Part shown: piece after piece, positions 16,439-24,903 of the stretch
How positions within the stretch are numbered: the first letter of the stretch is position 1
Layout: each line of letters starts with the position of its first letter
NCBI GenBank assembly: GCA_039816825.1
Contig: JBCBXA010000023.1
Location: 1 to 37,279, forward strand
Direction of reading: 5' to 3'
Source: JBCBXA01 sp039816825
GTDB lineage: Bacteria; Pseudomonadota; Alphaproteobacteria; Rhizobiales; Rhizobiaceae
DNA length: 37,279 nt
Notes under the pieces: generated by a model
The model's input: the letters and a program-made list of their open reading frames with translations, nothing else
Databases searched by the model: none
What the model was told of the DNA's origin: nothing
Position numbers and translations under genes: made by a program

Positions 16439-17506
16439 ATGACGAACGAGACACGCCGTAACGGCCTTACCTATGCGGATGCCGGTGTCGATATCGATGC
16501 GGGGAACGCGTTGGTGGAAGCCATAAAGCCTGTGGTCAAATCAACGGCTCGGCCGGGCTCCGATACCCAGCTTGGCGGATTTGGGGGCCTTTTCGACCTC
16601 AAGGCTGCGGGCTTTGAAGATCCCATTCTGGTTTGCGCCAATGATGGCGTTGGCACGAAGCTGAAGATTGCCATCGAAGTTGGCCACCACTCGACAGTTG
16701 GCATCGATCTGGTCGCCATGTGCGTGAACGACCTCGTCGTCCAAGGTGCTGAGCCGCTTCTGTTTCTCGACTACTATGCCACCGGCAAGCTGGATGTGGA
16801 GGTTGGTAAAGCCATCATCGCAGGCATCGCCGAAGGATGTCGACAGGCCGGTGCCGCGCTCATTGGCGGGGAAACGGCAGAAATGCCGGGCATGTATGCA
16901 GGTGACGATTACGACCTGGCGGGCTTTGCTGTGGGCGCTGCTGAGCGCGGAACACTGCTTCCGAACGCCGACCTTCAGGCAGGAGACGTTGTGCTTGGCC
17001 TGGCTTCATCCGGCGTACATTCCAACGGCTTTTCCCTCGTCCGCAAAATTGTTGAAGGTGCCGGGCTTGATTGGAGGAGCCGTTGCCCGTGGGATGCATC
17101 ACGTTCGCTGGGCGAAGCGCTGCTGGAGCCCACCCGCATCTACGTGAAGCCCCTCCTGGCCGCTATCCGGAAGACCGGCTCGGTCCGTGCGATGGCTCAC
17201 ATTACGGGCGGCGGCTTTGTCGAGAACATTCCTCGGGTCCTGCCTTCCAACCTCGCGGCGGAGCTCGACGCCGCACACCTGCCCGATCTGCCCGTGTTCG
17301 ACTGGTTGTCCAAAACCGGAGGCGTTGCCCGCCGCGAAATGCTGCGGACATTCAATTGTGGTGTGGGCATGGTGGTCGTGTGCCCTGCTGACGACGTGGG
17401 ACAGGTGAGCGAAGTTCTCGATGCGGAAGGCGAACGCGTCGTGCAGCTGGGCAGACTGGTAGAGCGGACTGGCGATGCCGTCATCCTTCAGGGTGTGGAG
17501 GGATGA
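16439..17506 (+). CDS. purM: Phosphoribosylformylglycinamidine cyclo-ligase (AIR synthetase)
   Basis: Fifth step of de novo purine synthesis: ATP-dependent ring closure of FGAM to AIR. The family motifs are present: LTYADAGVDIDAGN (10-23), ANDGVGTKLKIA (67-78) for ATP and phosphate binding, GGETAEMPGMY (143-153), and HITGGGFVENIPR in the C-terminal half. The length of 355 is normal. The ATG at 16439 follows GGGA at a spacing of about eight bases. The 262 bases upstream, back to the permease start, hold the divergent promoters; I recognise no riboswitch or operator there. It overlaps purN by ATGA. Confidence 0.97.
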   Translation: MTNETRRNGLTYADAGVDIDAGNALVEAIKPVVKSTARPGSDTQLGGFGGLFDLKAAGFEDPILVCANDGVGTKLKIAIEVGHHSTVGIDLVAMCVNDLVVQGAEPLLFLDYYATGKLDVEVGKAIIAGIAEGCRQAGAALIGGETAEMPGMYAGDDYDLAGFAVGAAERGTLLPNADLQAGDVVLGLASSGVHSNGFSLVRKIVEGAGLDWRSRCPWDASRSLGEALLEPTRIYVKPLLAAIRKTGSVRAMAHITGGGFVENIPRVLPSNLAAELDAAHLPDLPVFDWLSKTGGVARREMLRTFNCGVGMVVVCPADDVGQVSEVLDAEGERVVQLGRLVERTGDAVILQGVEG

Positions 17507-18114
17507 GTACAGATCGAGTGCGCATCTGTGTGCTCCTGTCTGGCCGGGGCTCAAACTTCGAAGCCATTCTCAAAGCGTCTCAAGCTGATGATTACCCAGC
17601 CGAGATCGTGCTGGTTGCCAGCGACCAGCACGCCGCGACGGGATTGGAGACAGCGCAACGGGCTGACATTCCATCACTGGCTCTACCCCCGAAAAACTAT
17701 GCTTCGAAACAGGCTCAGGAAGACGCTCTGCACACCGTGCTCAGCCAACACGGCGTGGAGTTGATCGTTCTTGCCGGTTACATGCGGCTGCTGTCATCGC
17801 AGTTTGTCGAGCGCTGGCCCAATCGTATCCTCAACATTCACCCCAGCCTGTTGCCAGCCTACCCCGGACTGAACACGCACAAGCGGGCGCTGGCGGACGG
17901 CGCAGAGGTCCATGGGTGCACGGTACACATCGTGGATCGCGGAATGGACACCGGGCCAATCCTTGCCCGGTCGCAGCTCAACATTGACGCACAGGACGAC
18001 GAAGACAGTCTCGCCGCACGCGTGCTGAAAATGGAGCACAGGCTGTACCATCGGGTGATTGCGGACTTTTGCGATCGCATGCGAGGTGTTAACTCGGTAT
18101 CGACAGAGGTGTAA
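17503..18114 (+). CDS. purN: Phosphoribosylglycinamide formyltransferase
   Basis: Transfers the formyl group from 10-formyl-THF to GAR in purine synthesis. The N-terminal phosphate-binding loop is VLLSGRGSNFEAIL (10-23). The catalytic triad is Asn111 and His113 in NIHPSLLP, and Asp149 in DRGMDTGPI. The length of 203 is typical. The start codon overlaps the purM stop (ATGA), giving a two-gene purine operon with tight coupling. Confidence 0.97.
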   Translation: MSTDRVRICVLLSGRGSNFEAILKASQADDYPAEIVLVASDQHAATGLETAQRADIPSLALPPKNYASKQAQEDALHTVLSQHGVELIVLAGYMRLLSSQFVERWPNRILNIHPSLLPAYPGLNTHKRALADGAEVHGCTVHIVDRGMDTGPILARSQLNIDAQDDEDSLAARVLKMEHRLYHRVIADFCDRMRGVNSVSTEV

Positions 18115-18172
18115 TAAGACCAAAAGCCTCGCTGAACGATGCCCCAAGGCGGCCGCCTAGATAGGATACACC

Positions 18173-18658
18173 ATGCCTGCTCATCCAACTGTCAAAACGG
18201 CAACTCTGACAGCAGCTCTGCTGGGGGTCTTGTTCGTGCCAGCCCACGCTGCCGGAGGCGGGTCGCTTTCAATTGTCGAGAAAGTGCTGCGAACAGACCC
18301 GAGCCTGCCCCTGCCCACCTGTGAAAATCAGCGGGTTCTCGGCAAGGTTACCCGCGATTTCAACTGGTCAGAGCGCAACACGTGGCACCGCGGTTTTGAG
18401 ATCGAGTCGGTCAGCCATCCGCAGGAAAAAGGCATCGACACACGTGAAGATGACTATGGCGACGTGCCTCTTGTCCCCGCCCGTTACTGCGAAGTGACGG
18501 CGCATATGACCAACGGCCAGCGCTACTCCATGCACTATATCATCGAAGCGAAGACGAGCTTTGTCGGAGTGAACTGGGGCGTCGAGTTTTGCGTCCACGA
18601 CCTCGACCCATTCTACACATTTGGTGGCTTCTGCCGCGCAGCGCATCCGCCCAGATAA
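18173..18658 (+). CDS. Small exported protein with four cysteines, unknown function
   Basis: 161 residues. A Sec signal peptide ends at about PAHA (residue 26), then a mature domain holds four cysteines (Cys50, Cys106, Cys140, Cys154) that could form two disulfides in the periplasm. Aromatic-rich segments such as DFNWSERNTWHRGFEIES and HMTNGQRYSMHYIIE suggest a compact beta fold. AGGA lies about seven bases before the ATG. It sits 18 bases upstream of the RNase T2 gene, which is also exported, so the two are likely co-transcribed and may act together (inhibitor, chaperone or cofactor). That link is inference from position. I do not recognise a named family. Confidence 0.8.
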   Translation: MPAHPTVKTATLTAALLGVLFVPAHAAGGGSLSIVEKVLRTDPSLPLPTCENQRVLGKVTRDFNWSERNTWHRGFEIESVSHPQEKGIDTREDDYGDVPLVPARYCEVTAHMTNGQRYSMHYIIEAKTSFVGVNWGVEFCVHDLDPFYTFGGFCRAAHPPR

Positions 18659-18676
18659 GTTGGTGTTCAAGAGGCC

Positions 18677-19402
18677 ATGAGCCGTAACACCATTCTTGGA
18701 ACGCTCGTTGCTCTGGCTTTTGGGGCATTGGGAACCTGGCTCGGCGTCGATCTTGGAGCCATTGAGGACGCGCTCTTTGTCGACAATCAGGCCCAGGCCG
18801 AGAACGTCGCCACCAGCAGTTCTGCCGATGCGGACGCGGACTTTGACTTCTACCTTCTGGCGCTAAGCTGGTCCCCCACCTTTTGTTCCGATAGCGGTGG
18901 CAGGAGCCAACAACAATGCGGACCGGGAAAGCGCTACGGCTTCATCACACACGGCCTTTGGCCGCAATATGAGCGAGGCTATCCCGAAAGCTGTCAAACT
19001 GGGCAGCGTCGGGACGTGTCGTCATCAATTCAGGATCAGATGCTGGACATCATGCCTGACCGGGGGCTCATCGGGCATCAATGGCGCAAACACGGCACTT
19101 GCTCCGGCCTCAGCCAGCGCGACTATTTCAACAAGGTGCGCGCTGCCACCCGGTCCATCACTGTGCCAAAGCAGTTCCGCACTCCTGATCGCGAACGACG
19201 CCTGTCCGCCCGTGACATGGAGAACGCTTTCGCGGCAGCCAATCCAGATCTCGATTTCAACAAGATGGCCATCCGCTGCGACCGGGGCCGCGTCAGGGAA
19301 GTGCGCATCTGTCTGACAAAGGCGCTGGAGCCAAGAGTTTGCCGGGAAGTGGATGCAAGAGGGTGCCAACAGCAAAATTTGAGACTGCCAGTCCCAAAAT
19401 AA
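18677..19402 (+). CDS. Exported ribonuclease T2 family protein
   Basis: RNase T2 enzymes cleave RNA through 2',3'-cyclic phosphates, usually outside the cytoplasm. The N-terminus (residues 5-24) is a signal or anchor segment. The first active-site block is FITHGLWPQ (His92); the second is HQWRKHGTC, with His134, Lys138 and His139. In the classical block the residue after the first His is Glu (HEW); here it is Gln135. Cysteines at 70, 81, 106 and 142 are placed for the usual disulfides. The 241-residue length fits bacterial members. The gene follows the small exported protein at 18173. The changed Glu may lower activity or may be normal for this branch, which sequence reading cannot decide. 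Confidence 0.9.
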   Translation: MSRNTILGTLVALAFGALGTWLGVDLGAIEDALFVDNQAQAENVATSSSADADADFDFYLLALSWSPTFCSDSGGRSQQQCGPGKRYGFITHGLWPQYERGYPESCQTGQRRDVSSSIQDQMLDIMPDRGLIGHQWRKHGTCSGLSQRDYFNKVRAATRSITVPKQFRTPDRERRLSARDMENAFAAANPDLDFNKMAIRCDRGRVREVRICLTKALEPRVCREVDARGCQQQNLRLPVPK

Positions 19403-19426
19403 GACCAAAACCAGCGAAACGCCAAT

Positions 19427-19443
19427 TGCCAAAGGGTTTGGCA
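19427..19443. other. Short perfect hairpin between RNase T2 and transporter genes
   Basis: TGCCAAA-GGG-TTTGGCA: a 7-bp stem with a 3-base loop, 24 bases after the RNase T2 stop and 39 bases before the transporter start. No T-run follows, so an intrinsic terminator is doubtful. It could be an mRNA-stabilising or processing hairpin, or chance. Confidence 0.35.
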
Positions 19444-19482
19444 GGGCCTATCTGCAAAGCCTCTCCGGGTTAGTGGGTCCTC

Positions 19483-20442
19483 ATGGCATATCTCCTTCTC
19501 GTCGTCGGTTTCGTCGCACTGGTGTTCGGTGGCGAGATGATGGTGCGCGGTGCTGTGGGCATGGCGACCAAATTGAACATTCCACAAATTGTGGTGGGCC
19601 TGACCGTCGTTGCCTTTGGCACGTCGGCGCCTGAACTCTTTGTCTCTCTTGATGCCGCACTGTCGGGGGCTGCCGGCATTGCCGTCGGCAATGTGGTTGG
19701 CTCCAACGTTGCCAATGTTCTTGCCGTCCTTGGCCTGCCGGCGCTCATCATCGCATCCACAACGCCTTCTAAAGGTCTTGGCCTGAACCTCGCGGTCATG
19801 GTCGGCCTTTCCCTGCTGTTGCTTGCTGCAATGGCGACCGGCGAGATTGGACGGGGTTGGGCCTTGGTTTTCCTGGCCTGTCTGGTTGGTTTCCTCTGGC
19901 TTCAGTATCGCGAAACGATGGCCGCCCGCGCCCGTGGCAAGACCGGCGGAGTGGATGAAGAACTGGAAGAGGTTTCCGAAGACGTGCCATCGAAGGGCTG
20001 GGCCATCGCGGGGCTGCTTCTGGCGGGGTTGGTCGGCCTTCAGGTGGGAGCCAATCTGATCGTCGACTCATCGATTGAGATTGCCCAGGCATGGGGCGTG
20101 TCAGACGCCGTCATCGGCGTGACAATCGTTGCCATCGGCACTTCCCTTCCAGAAATGGCAGCATCGCTGGCATCGGCGCTCAAGGGCCGAAGTGCACTCG
20201 CATTGGGCAATATTGTCGGGTCGAACATCTTTAACATCGCCGCCATTCTGGGCGTGACGGCAATGGTCGTGCCCATTCCGGTCGATCCGCATCTGATGCG
20301 CTTTGACGTTTGGGTCATGCTGGCCGCTGCGGCCCTGCTGTGCGGACTGTATTTCTCAAAGATCAAGGTCGGACGCGGTTTGGGCGTTGCCTTCATTGCG
20401 GGATACGTCGCTTACCTTGCAGCGACGCTGTATCTCGGGTGA
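19483..20442 (+). CDS. Calcium/sodium antiporter, CaCA family (YrbG-like)
   Basis: An inner-membrane cation/Ca2+ exchanger. The two inverted alpha repeats are clear: AFGTSAPELFVSLDAAL through GNVVGSNVANV (44-79, ion-site Glu51) and AIGTSLPEMAASLASAL through GNIVGSNIFNI (217-252, Glu224). About ten membrane segments flank a short acidic loop (DEELEEVSEDVP, 158-169). The 319-residue length is typical of bacterial YrbG-type members, in which Na+/Ca2+ exchange is known or assumed. It is followed after four bases by the SDR gene, suggesting one transcript. Confidence 0.93.
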   Translation: MAYLLLVVGFVALVFGGEMMVRGAVGMATKLNIPQIVVGLTVVAFGTSAPELFVSLDAALSGAAGIAVGNVVGSNVANVLAVLGLPALIIASTTPSKGLGLNLAVMVGLSLLLLAAMATGEIGRGWALVFLACLVGFLWLQYRETMAARARGKTGGVDEELEEVSEDVPSKGWAIAGLLLAGLVGLQVGANLIVDSSIEIAQAWGVSDAVIGVTIVAIGTSLPEMAASLASALKGRSALALGNIVGSNIFNIAAILGVTAMVVPIPVDPHLMRFDVWVMLAAAALLCGLYFSKIKVGRGLGVAFIAGYVAYLAATLYLG

Positions 20443-20446
20443 CCCG

Positions 20447-21199
20447 TTGAAGGCGCTGGTCACAGGCGCATCGCGCCGAATTGGCGCCGCTATCTCGCAA
20501 GACCTGGCAAGGCACGGGTGGCGTCTGGCGCTTCATCACTATTCATCGCACGAAGAGCTCGCCCAGCTTGTTGCTGAACTTCCCGGTGGAGCAAACACGC
20601 ACCACATCGTTCAGGCCAACTTGTCAGAAGCTGACGAGACCAAGAGACTGTTCGCAGATGCATGGGACGCGCTGGACGGCATCGACCTCATCATCAACAA
20701 CGCCTCCGTTTTCGAGCCGGACGAAGCAGACGATCTCAAAATGGATTTGTGGGATGACCATTTCGCCGTTCATCTGAGGGCGCCGACGCTTTTGAGCGAA
20801 GCTCTGGCACAGCGCCACAAACCCGGTGAAGATCGTTTGATCGTCAACATGATCGATCAGCGTGTTTGGGCTCTGACCCCACATTTCTTCTCCTATACAT
20901 TGTCGAAATCCGCTCTTTGGACGGCCACCCAAACCATGGCCCAGGCTTTTGCGCCCCGCGGTCTGCGCGTGAACGCCATTGGCCCTGGCCCGACATTGCC
21001 CAATCCGCGGCAGGACCAGTCCGACTTTGATGCACAGGTTCAAGCCTTGCCAATGGGCAGCGGACCGTTGCTCGACGAGTTCGGCGCCACCATCCGCTAT
21101 TTGTGGGAAGCCAAGTCCGTCACCGGACAAATGATCGCTCTGGACGGTGGCCAGCACCTCGCGTGGGAAACTCCAGACGTGACGAGCGGGCGCGAATAA
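20447..21199 (+). CDS. SDR oxidoreductase of the pteridine reductase (PTR1/FolM-like) type
   Basis: A 250-residue short-chain dehydrogenase. The nucleotide-binding motif is TGASRRIG (TGxxxRxG), the variant found in PTR1/FolM enzymes and not the classical TGxxxGxG. NNAS follows (84-87). The catalytic positions read Asp137 (NMIDQRV), Tyr150 and Lys154 (YTLSK), the Asp-Tyr-Lys arrangement of PTR1-like reductases in place of Ser-Tyr-Lys. LRVNAIGPGPTLPNPRQ is the conserved post-catalytic segment. The TTG start at 20447 is four bases after the transporter stop; the longer open frame upstream overlaps the transporter and lacks SDR sequence. Reduction of a dihydropterin is likely but not proven. Confidence 0.85.
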   Translation: MKALVTGASRRIGAAISQDLARHGWRLALHHYSSHEELAQLVAELPGGANTHHIVQANLSEADETKRLFADAWDALDGIDLIINNASVFEPDEADDLKMDLWDDHFAVHLRAPTLLSEALAQRHKPGEDRLIVNMIDQRVWALTPHFFSYTLSKSALWTATQTMAQAFAPRGLRVNAIGPGPTLPNPRQDQSDFDAQVQALPMGSGPLLDEFGATIRYLWEAKSVTGQMIALDGGQHLAWETPDVTSGRE

Positions 21200-21213
21200 G
21201 CCAAACCGCAGGC

Positions 21214-23433
21214 ATGACCGAAAGCGGAACCGGCAAAAGCTACTTCAAGAAGTCAGAGCGCGGGCGAAATCGTAAAAGGCGGCCCGCAGCACGCGGACGC
21301 AAGGTTGGCAGAGGGTTGCAGCCTCGGCTGGCAACCGAAGCCGAGCACACGATGCAGGAAACACCGGAGTTCGCAGACCTTGAAGAAGCAGGGGCAGGAA
21401 GCCAGTTTTCTTCCATGACCAAACCAGATGATTCTTCCTTGATGCCTGAAGACGAGGATACCGAACCAGCGACGGATGTCGGCGGTGACGCCGCATCCTT
21501 CAGCACGCCCAAGCCGCGCATGAAGGATATCGTTTGGCAGGAAGGCACGCCGCCTGTGGCGGGGCGCCGGGGGCCTGACGTCATCAAGGATTTCGTCTCG
21601 CGCCTGCCCAACGCTCCCGGCGTCTATCGCATGATCGATGGTGACGGCGATGTCATGTATGTCGGCAAAGCCAAGTCGCTCAAAAAGCGTGTCGCAAACT
21701 ACGCCGCTGGCAAAGGACATGGGGGCAATCGCACGGCTCGAATGATCGCTGCCACCGCGACCATGGAGTTTGTGACGACCCGTACCGAGACGGAGGCTCT
21801 GCTTTTAGAGGCAAACCTCATCAAACGGCTGCGCCCGCGCTTCAACGTGTTGATGCGGGACGACAAGTCCTTTCCATACATTTTCCTCAATGACGACCAT
21901 GACTCACCGGGACTGTTCAAGCACCGGGGTGCGAGGAACCGCAAGGGAAGTTACTTCGGACCATTCGCTTCCGCCGGCGCGGTGACAAGAACGGTCAACG
22001 CCATGCAGCGGGCGTTCATGATCCGCACCTGCACGGACTCCGTCTATGACAGCAGAACGCGCCCCTGCCTTCTGTATCAAATCAAGAGATGCGCAGGCCC
22101 GTGCACCGGCGAAATCAGCCCCGAAGGCTATGCCGAGCTTGTGAGCAACGCGAAGGATTTCTTGTCTGGCCGCAGCCGCAAGATCACAGACACGCTGTCC
22201 AAGAGCATGCAGGACGCGGCTGAAACGATGGATTTCGAGAGGGCGGCCGTCTATCGCGACCGCCTCTCGGCCCTCGCCCACGTATCCGGCACCCAGGGCA
22301 TCAATCCGCAGGGCATTGAAGAAGCCGATGTGTTCGCCGTGCATCAGGCAGGCGGTCAAACCTGCATTCAGGTCTTCTTCTTTCGCACGGGCCAGAATTG
22401 GGGCAACCGTGCCTACTTCCCTCGCCATGACAAGAGTGTGGAAGCGCCAGAGGTGTTGGGGGCGTTCCTCGCCCAGTTCTATGACGACAAACCCGTGCCG
22501 CGCATGGTGATGCTCTCAGAGCCGATAGAAGAGAGCGAACTCCTGGCCGATGCCCTGTCTGAAAAAGCGGAGCGTAAGGTGCAGATCCTGGTGCCTCAGC
22601 GCGGCTCCAAGCGCGATGTGGTGGACCATGTGTTGCAGAATGCCCGCGAGGCGCTGGGCCGCCGCATGGCAGAAACCTCCTCACAAACGAAGCTGCTGGA
22701 AGGTGTGGCGGAAGCATTTGGCCTGGAAGACACGCCCAAGCGCATTGAGGTTTACGATAACTCCCACATCATGGGCACCAATGCGGTGGGTGGCATGATC
22801 GTCGCCGGGCCCGGCGGTTTTCTCAAAAACCAGTACCGCAAGTTCAACATCAAGTCGGAGGACCTGGTGCCGGGGGATGACTTCGGCATGATGCAGGAGG
22901 TCATGACCCGTCGTTTTTCACGCCTGGTCAAGGAGCACGGCTCGCGCGACGAGCAGAAGTGTGATGAAGACGGTGTTGGGCCTTGGCCGGACCTCATCCT
23001 CATCGATGGCGGCCTTGGTCAGTTGAACGCCGTTCGGAAAATCCTGTCCGACCTCGGAATTGAAGATCAGGTGCCTATGGTGGGCATTGCAAAGGGCCCG
23101 GACAGGGATGCCGGTCGGGAGACCTTCTTCATGCCTGATCGTGAGCCCTTCAAGCTCCCCATGCGCGATCCGGTTCTCTATTTCACCCAGAGGTTGCGGG
23201 ATGAGGCGCACCGCTTCGCGATTGGCACGCACCGGGCGCGACGGACCAAGGAATTGGTCAAGAACCCGCTCGACGAGATCGCCGGCATTGGACCGACGCG
23301 CAAGAAGGCGCTCCTGAACAATTTTGGTTCCGCTAAGGCTGTTGGGCGTGCCAGCGAGGCCGATCTTAGGCAGGTGGAAGGCATATCAGCCCAGATGGCC
23401 CAGCAGATCTATGCCCACTTCCATGAAAACTAG
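21214..23433 (+). CDS. uvrC: UvrABC excinuclease subunit C, with long N-terminal extension
   Basis: Makes the dual incisions in nucleotide excision repair. The core is complete: GIY-YIG nuclease (PGVYRM through MYVGKAKSLKKRV, about residues 135-160 from this start), a cysteine cluster C-x11-C-x7-C-x3-C (273-297) matching the iron-sulfur ligands of UvrC, a UVR motif (about 320-355), an RNase H-like nuclease with Asp515 (YDNSH), Asp598 (LIDGGLGQ) and His666 (RDEAHRFA), and C-terminal helix-hairpin-helix motifs (about 690-739). About 130 residues precede the GIY-YIG domain, first very basic (ERGRNRKRRPAARGRK), then acidic. The ATG at 21214 has a poor ribosome-binding site. ATGs at 21352 and 21415 are alternatives, so part of the extension may be untranslated. 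Confidence 0.92.
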   Translation: MTESGTGKSYFKKSERGRNRKRRPAARGRKVGRGLQPRLATEAEHTMQETPEFADLEEAGAGSQFSSMTKPDDSSLMPEDEDTEPATDVGGDAASFSTPKPRMKDIVWQEGTPPVAGRRGPDVIKDFVSRLPNAPGVYRMIDGDGDVMYVGKAKSLKKRVANYAAGKGHGGNRTARMIAATATMEFVTTRTETEALLLEANLIKRLRPRFNVLMRDDKSFPYIFLNDDHDSPGLFKHRGARNRKGSYFGPFASAGAVTRTVNAMQRAFMIRTCTDSVYDSRTRPCLLYQIKRCAGPCTGEISPEGYAELVSNAKDFLSGRSRKITDTLSKSMQDAAETMDFERAAVYRDRLSALAHVSGTQGINPQGIEEADVFAVHQAGGQTCIQVFFFRTGQNWGNRAYFPRHDKSVEAPEVLGAFLAQFYDDKPVPRMVMLSEPIEESELLADALSEKAERKVQILVPQRGSKRDVVDHVLQNAREALGRRMAETSSQTKLLEGVAEAFGLEDTPKRIEVYDNSHIMGTNAVGGMIVAGPGGFLKNQYRKFNIKSEDLVPGDDFGMMQEVMTRRFSRLVKEHGSRDEQKCDEDGVGPWPDLILIDGGLGQLNAVRKILSDLGIEDQVPMVGIAKGPDRDAGRETFFMPDREPFKLPMRDPVLYFTQRLRDEAHRFAIGTHRARRTKELVKNPLDEIAGIGPTRKKALLNNFGSAKAVGRASEADLRQVEGISAQMAQQIYAHFHEN

Positions 23434-23519
23434 TCCGGAAGCGATGGTAAGGGCAGGAATGGTGCCAAAGCGAAATCTGGTGTCTTGCAAATGCAATCTG
23501 CGCCTGTTTCTGTGAACCC

Positions 23520-24152
23520 ATGAGCGAAAGCAGCCAACACACTGGCCAGCCGATGAGCGCCGCCATGCGTGAACGAAAGTTTGCGTTTTCGCTGCCGAAC
23601 ATGCTCACCTATGGCCGAGTTGCAGCCATCGGGTTGATCGTTGCTGCCTATGCGCTTGTGACCGACTTTGCCAACAATGACACGGCCCGCCTGACGGCTG
23701 CGTTTGTCTTCCTCATTGCCAGCGCGACAGACTTTTTCGACGGTTACTACGCCCGCAAGTGGGATATGGGGACGGCGCTCGGCAAGATGCTGGATCCCAT
23801 CGCCGACAAGATGCTGGTGGCTGTTGTGCTGCTGATCCTTTGCGCTGATGGCACGATATCGGGATGGCAAATCCTAGCGCCTGCCCTCATTCTTTGTCGG
23901 GAGTTCCTGGTGTCCGGGCTGCGGGAGATCGCCGGTGGCGCGAAGGGTGTCACATCCGTCACCCAATTGGCCAAGTGGAAAACGACAACGCAGCTCATCG
24001 CTCTGCTGCTGCTTCTGGCGGGCCCGGTTTGGGCCGTCTGGCTTACAACCACAGGTATGGTGCTTTTGTGGGTCTCAGCGGGTCTGACGCTCTTCACGGG
24101 TTACGATTATCTGTGGAAAACCTTGGCCTATCTGACCCGCGAGGCGGACTGA
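23520..24152 (+). CDS. pgsA: CDP-diacylglycerol-glycerol-3-phosphate 3-phosphatidyltransferase
   Basis: Commits CDP-diacylglycerol to phosphatidylglycerol synthesis in the inner membrane. The CDP-alcohol phosphotransferase signature is exact: Asp71, Asp74, Gly75, Ala78, Arg79, Gly88, Asp92 and Asp96 (DFFDGYYARKWDMGTALGKM followed by LDPIAD). LPNMLTYGRV at 25-34 is the usual N-terminal helix start. There are about five to six membrane segments. The ATG at 23520 has a weak ribosome-binding site; internal Met12 or Met16 could also serve. It lies between uvrC and moaD, an order shared by many Hyphomicrobiales. Confidence 0.94.
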   Translation: MSESSQHTGQPMSAAMRERKFAFSLPNMLTYGRVAAIGLIVAAYALVTDFANNDTARLTAAFVFLIASATDFFDGYYARKWDMGTALGKMLDPIADKMLVAVVLLILCADGTISGWQILAPALILCREFLVSGLREIAGGAKGVTSVTQLAKWKTTTQLIALLLLLAGPVWAVWLTTTGMVLLWVSAGLTLFTGYDYLWKTLAYLTREAD

Positions 24153-24154
24153 CT

Positions 24155-24424
24155 ATGTCGGGCACAACCGAAATCAACGTGCTCTACTTTGCACGCCTGA
24201 GAGACAAGATTGGCCTCGAAGGTGAAGCCATTGCCTTGTCGGACGAGGTGGGCACGGTTGGTGACCTGTTCGCCTTACTTCAGAACCGAAGTGATGCACA
24301 CGCATCCGCTCTGGCAGACGATGTGTCCATTCGTGCTGCGGTCGATCAGCAGCACGCTGACATGGAAACCCCATTGAGCGGTGCACGCGAAGTGGCGTTC
24401 TTCCCACCCATGACTGGCGGATAG
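24155..24424 (+). CDS. moaD: Molybdopterin synthase small subunit (sulfur carrier)
   Basis: An 89-residue ubiquitin-like protein that carries the thiocarboxylate sulfur for molybdopterin synthase. It begins INVLYFARLRDKIG and ends FFPPMTGG, the C-terminal Gly-Gly that is adenylated and thiolated. The ATG at 24155 is two bases after the pgsA stop, with GAGGCGG inside pgsA as ribosome-binding site. A longer open frame upstream overlaps pgsA and is not real. moaE follows after 11 bases. Confidence 0.95.
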   Translation: MSGTTEINVLYFARLRDKIGLEGEAIALSDEVGTVGDLFALLQNRSDAHASALADDVSIRAAVDQQHADMETPLSGAREVAFFPPMTGG

Positions 24425-24435
24425 CGCTGCACTCC

Positions 24436-24903
24436 ATGGCAGAGATCGTCGTTCAGGTGGATAAAACCACACCCGTCATCAGCGATTTGAGCGAGCTTCT
24501 TTCAGCAGCCCAGGATGCTGCAACGGGGGCTGTTGCGACCTTCACCGGAGTTTGCCGGGATGAAGGCGGAAAGCTGGAAGCGCTGGAACTCCATCACTAT
24601 CCCGGTATGGCCGAAAAACAGCTGGAAGCGATTGCTCAGAAAGCGCTGGCCGATACTGGCGCAACCGCGCTTGCCATTCACCATCGACATGGACTTGTTC
24701 CCGCGGGGGAAGCCATCGTTGCCGTCATCGCCGCGAGTGCCCACCGAAAGGCGTCTTTGGAGGCCGTCGGTTTCGTGATGGACTTTCTGAAAACGGACGC
24801 ACCGTTCTGGAAGCGCGAGATCTGGAAGAATGGCGAGACGCGTTGGGTTGAGGCCAAACAGAGCGACGATGAGGCCCGGGCACTGCGTGTTTTGCAGAGT
24901 TAA
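24436..24903 (+). CDS. moaE: Molybdopterin synthase catalytic subunit
   Basis: The large subunit that converts cyclic pyranopterin monophosphate to molybdopterin with sulfur from MoaD. Characteristic segments are present: GAVATFTGVCRDE (31-43), IHHRHGLVPAGE (81-92), ASAHRKASLEA (100-110) with His103-Arg104, and FLKTDAPFWKREIW (117-130) with the active-site lysines Lys119 and Lys126. The length of 155 is normal. It forms an operon pair with moaD. Confidence 0.96.
   Translation: MAEIVVQVDKTTPVISDLSELLSAAQDAATGAVATFTGVCRDEGGKLEALELHHYPGMAEKQLEAIAQKALADTGATALAIHHRHGLVPAGEAIVAVIAASAHRKASLEAVGFVMDFLKTDAPFWKREIWKNGETRWVEAKQSDDEARALRVLQS

Noticed and set aside
19427..19443. Perfect 7-bp hairpin as an intrinsic terminator after RNase T2
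   Set aside because: It is followed by GGGCCTATC, without a T-run, so it is listed only as a hairpin.
20303..20446. N-terminal extension of the SDR to 20303
   Set aside because: It overlaps the transporter coding sequence; the Rossmann fold starts at the TTG at 20447 (KALVTGASRRIG).
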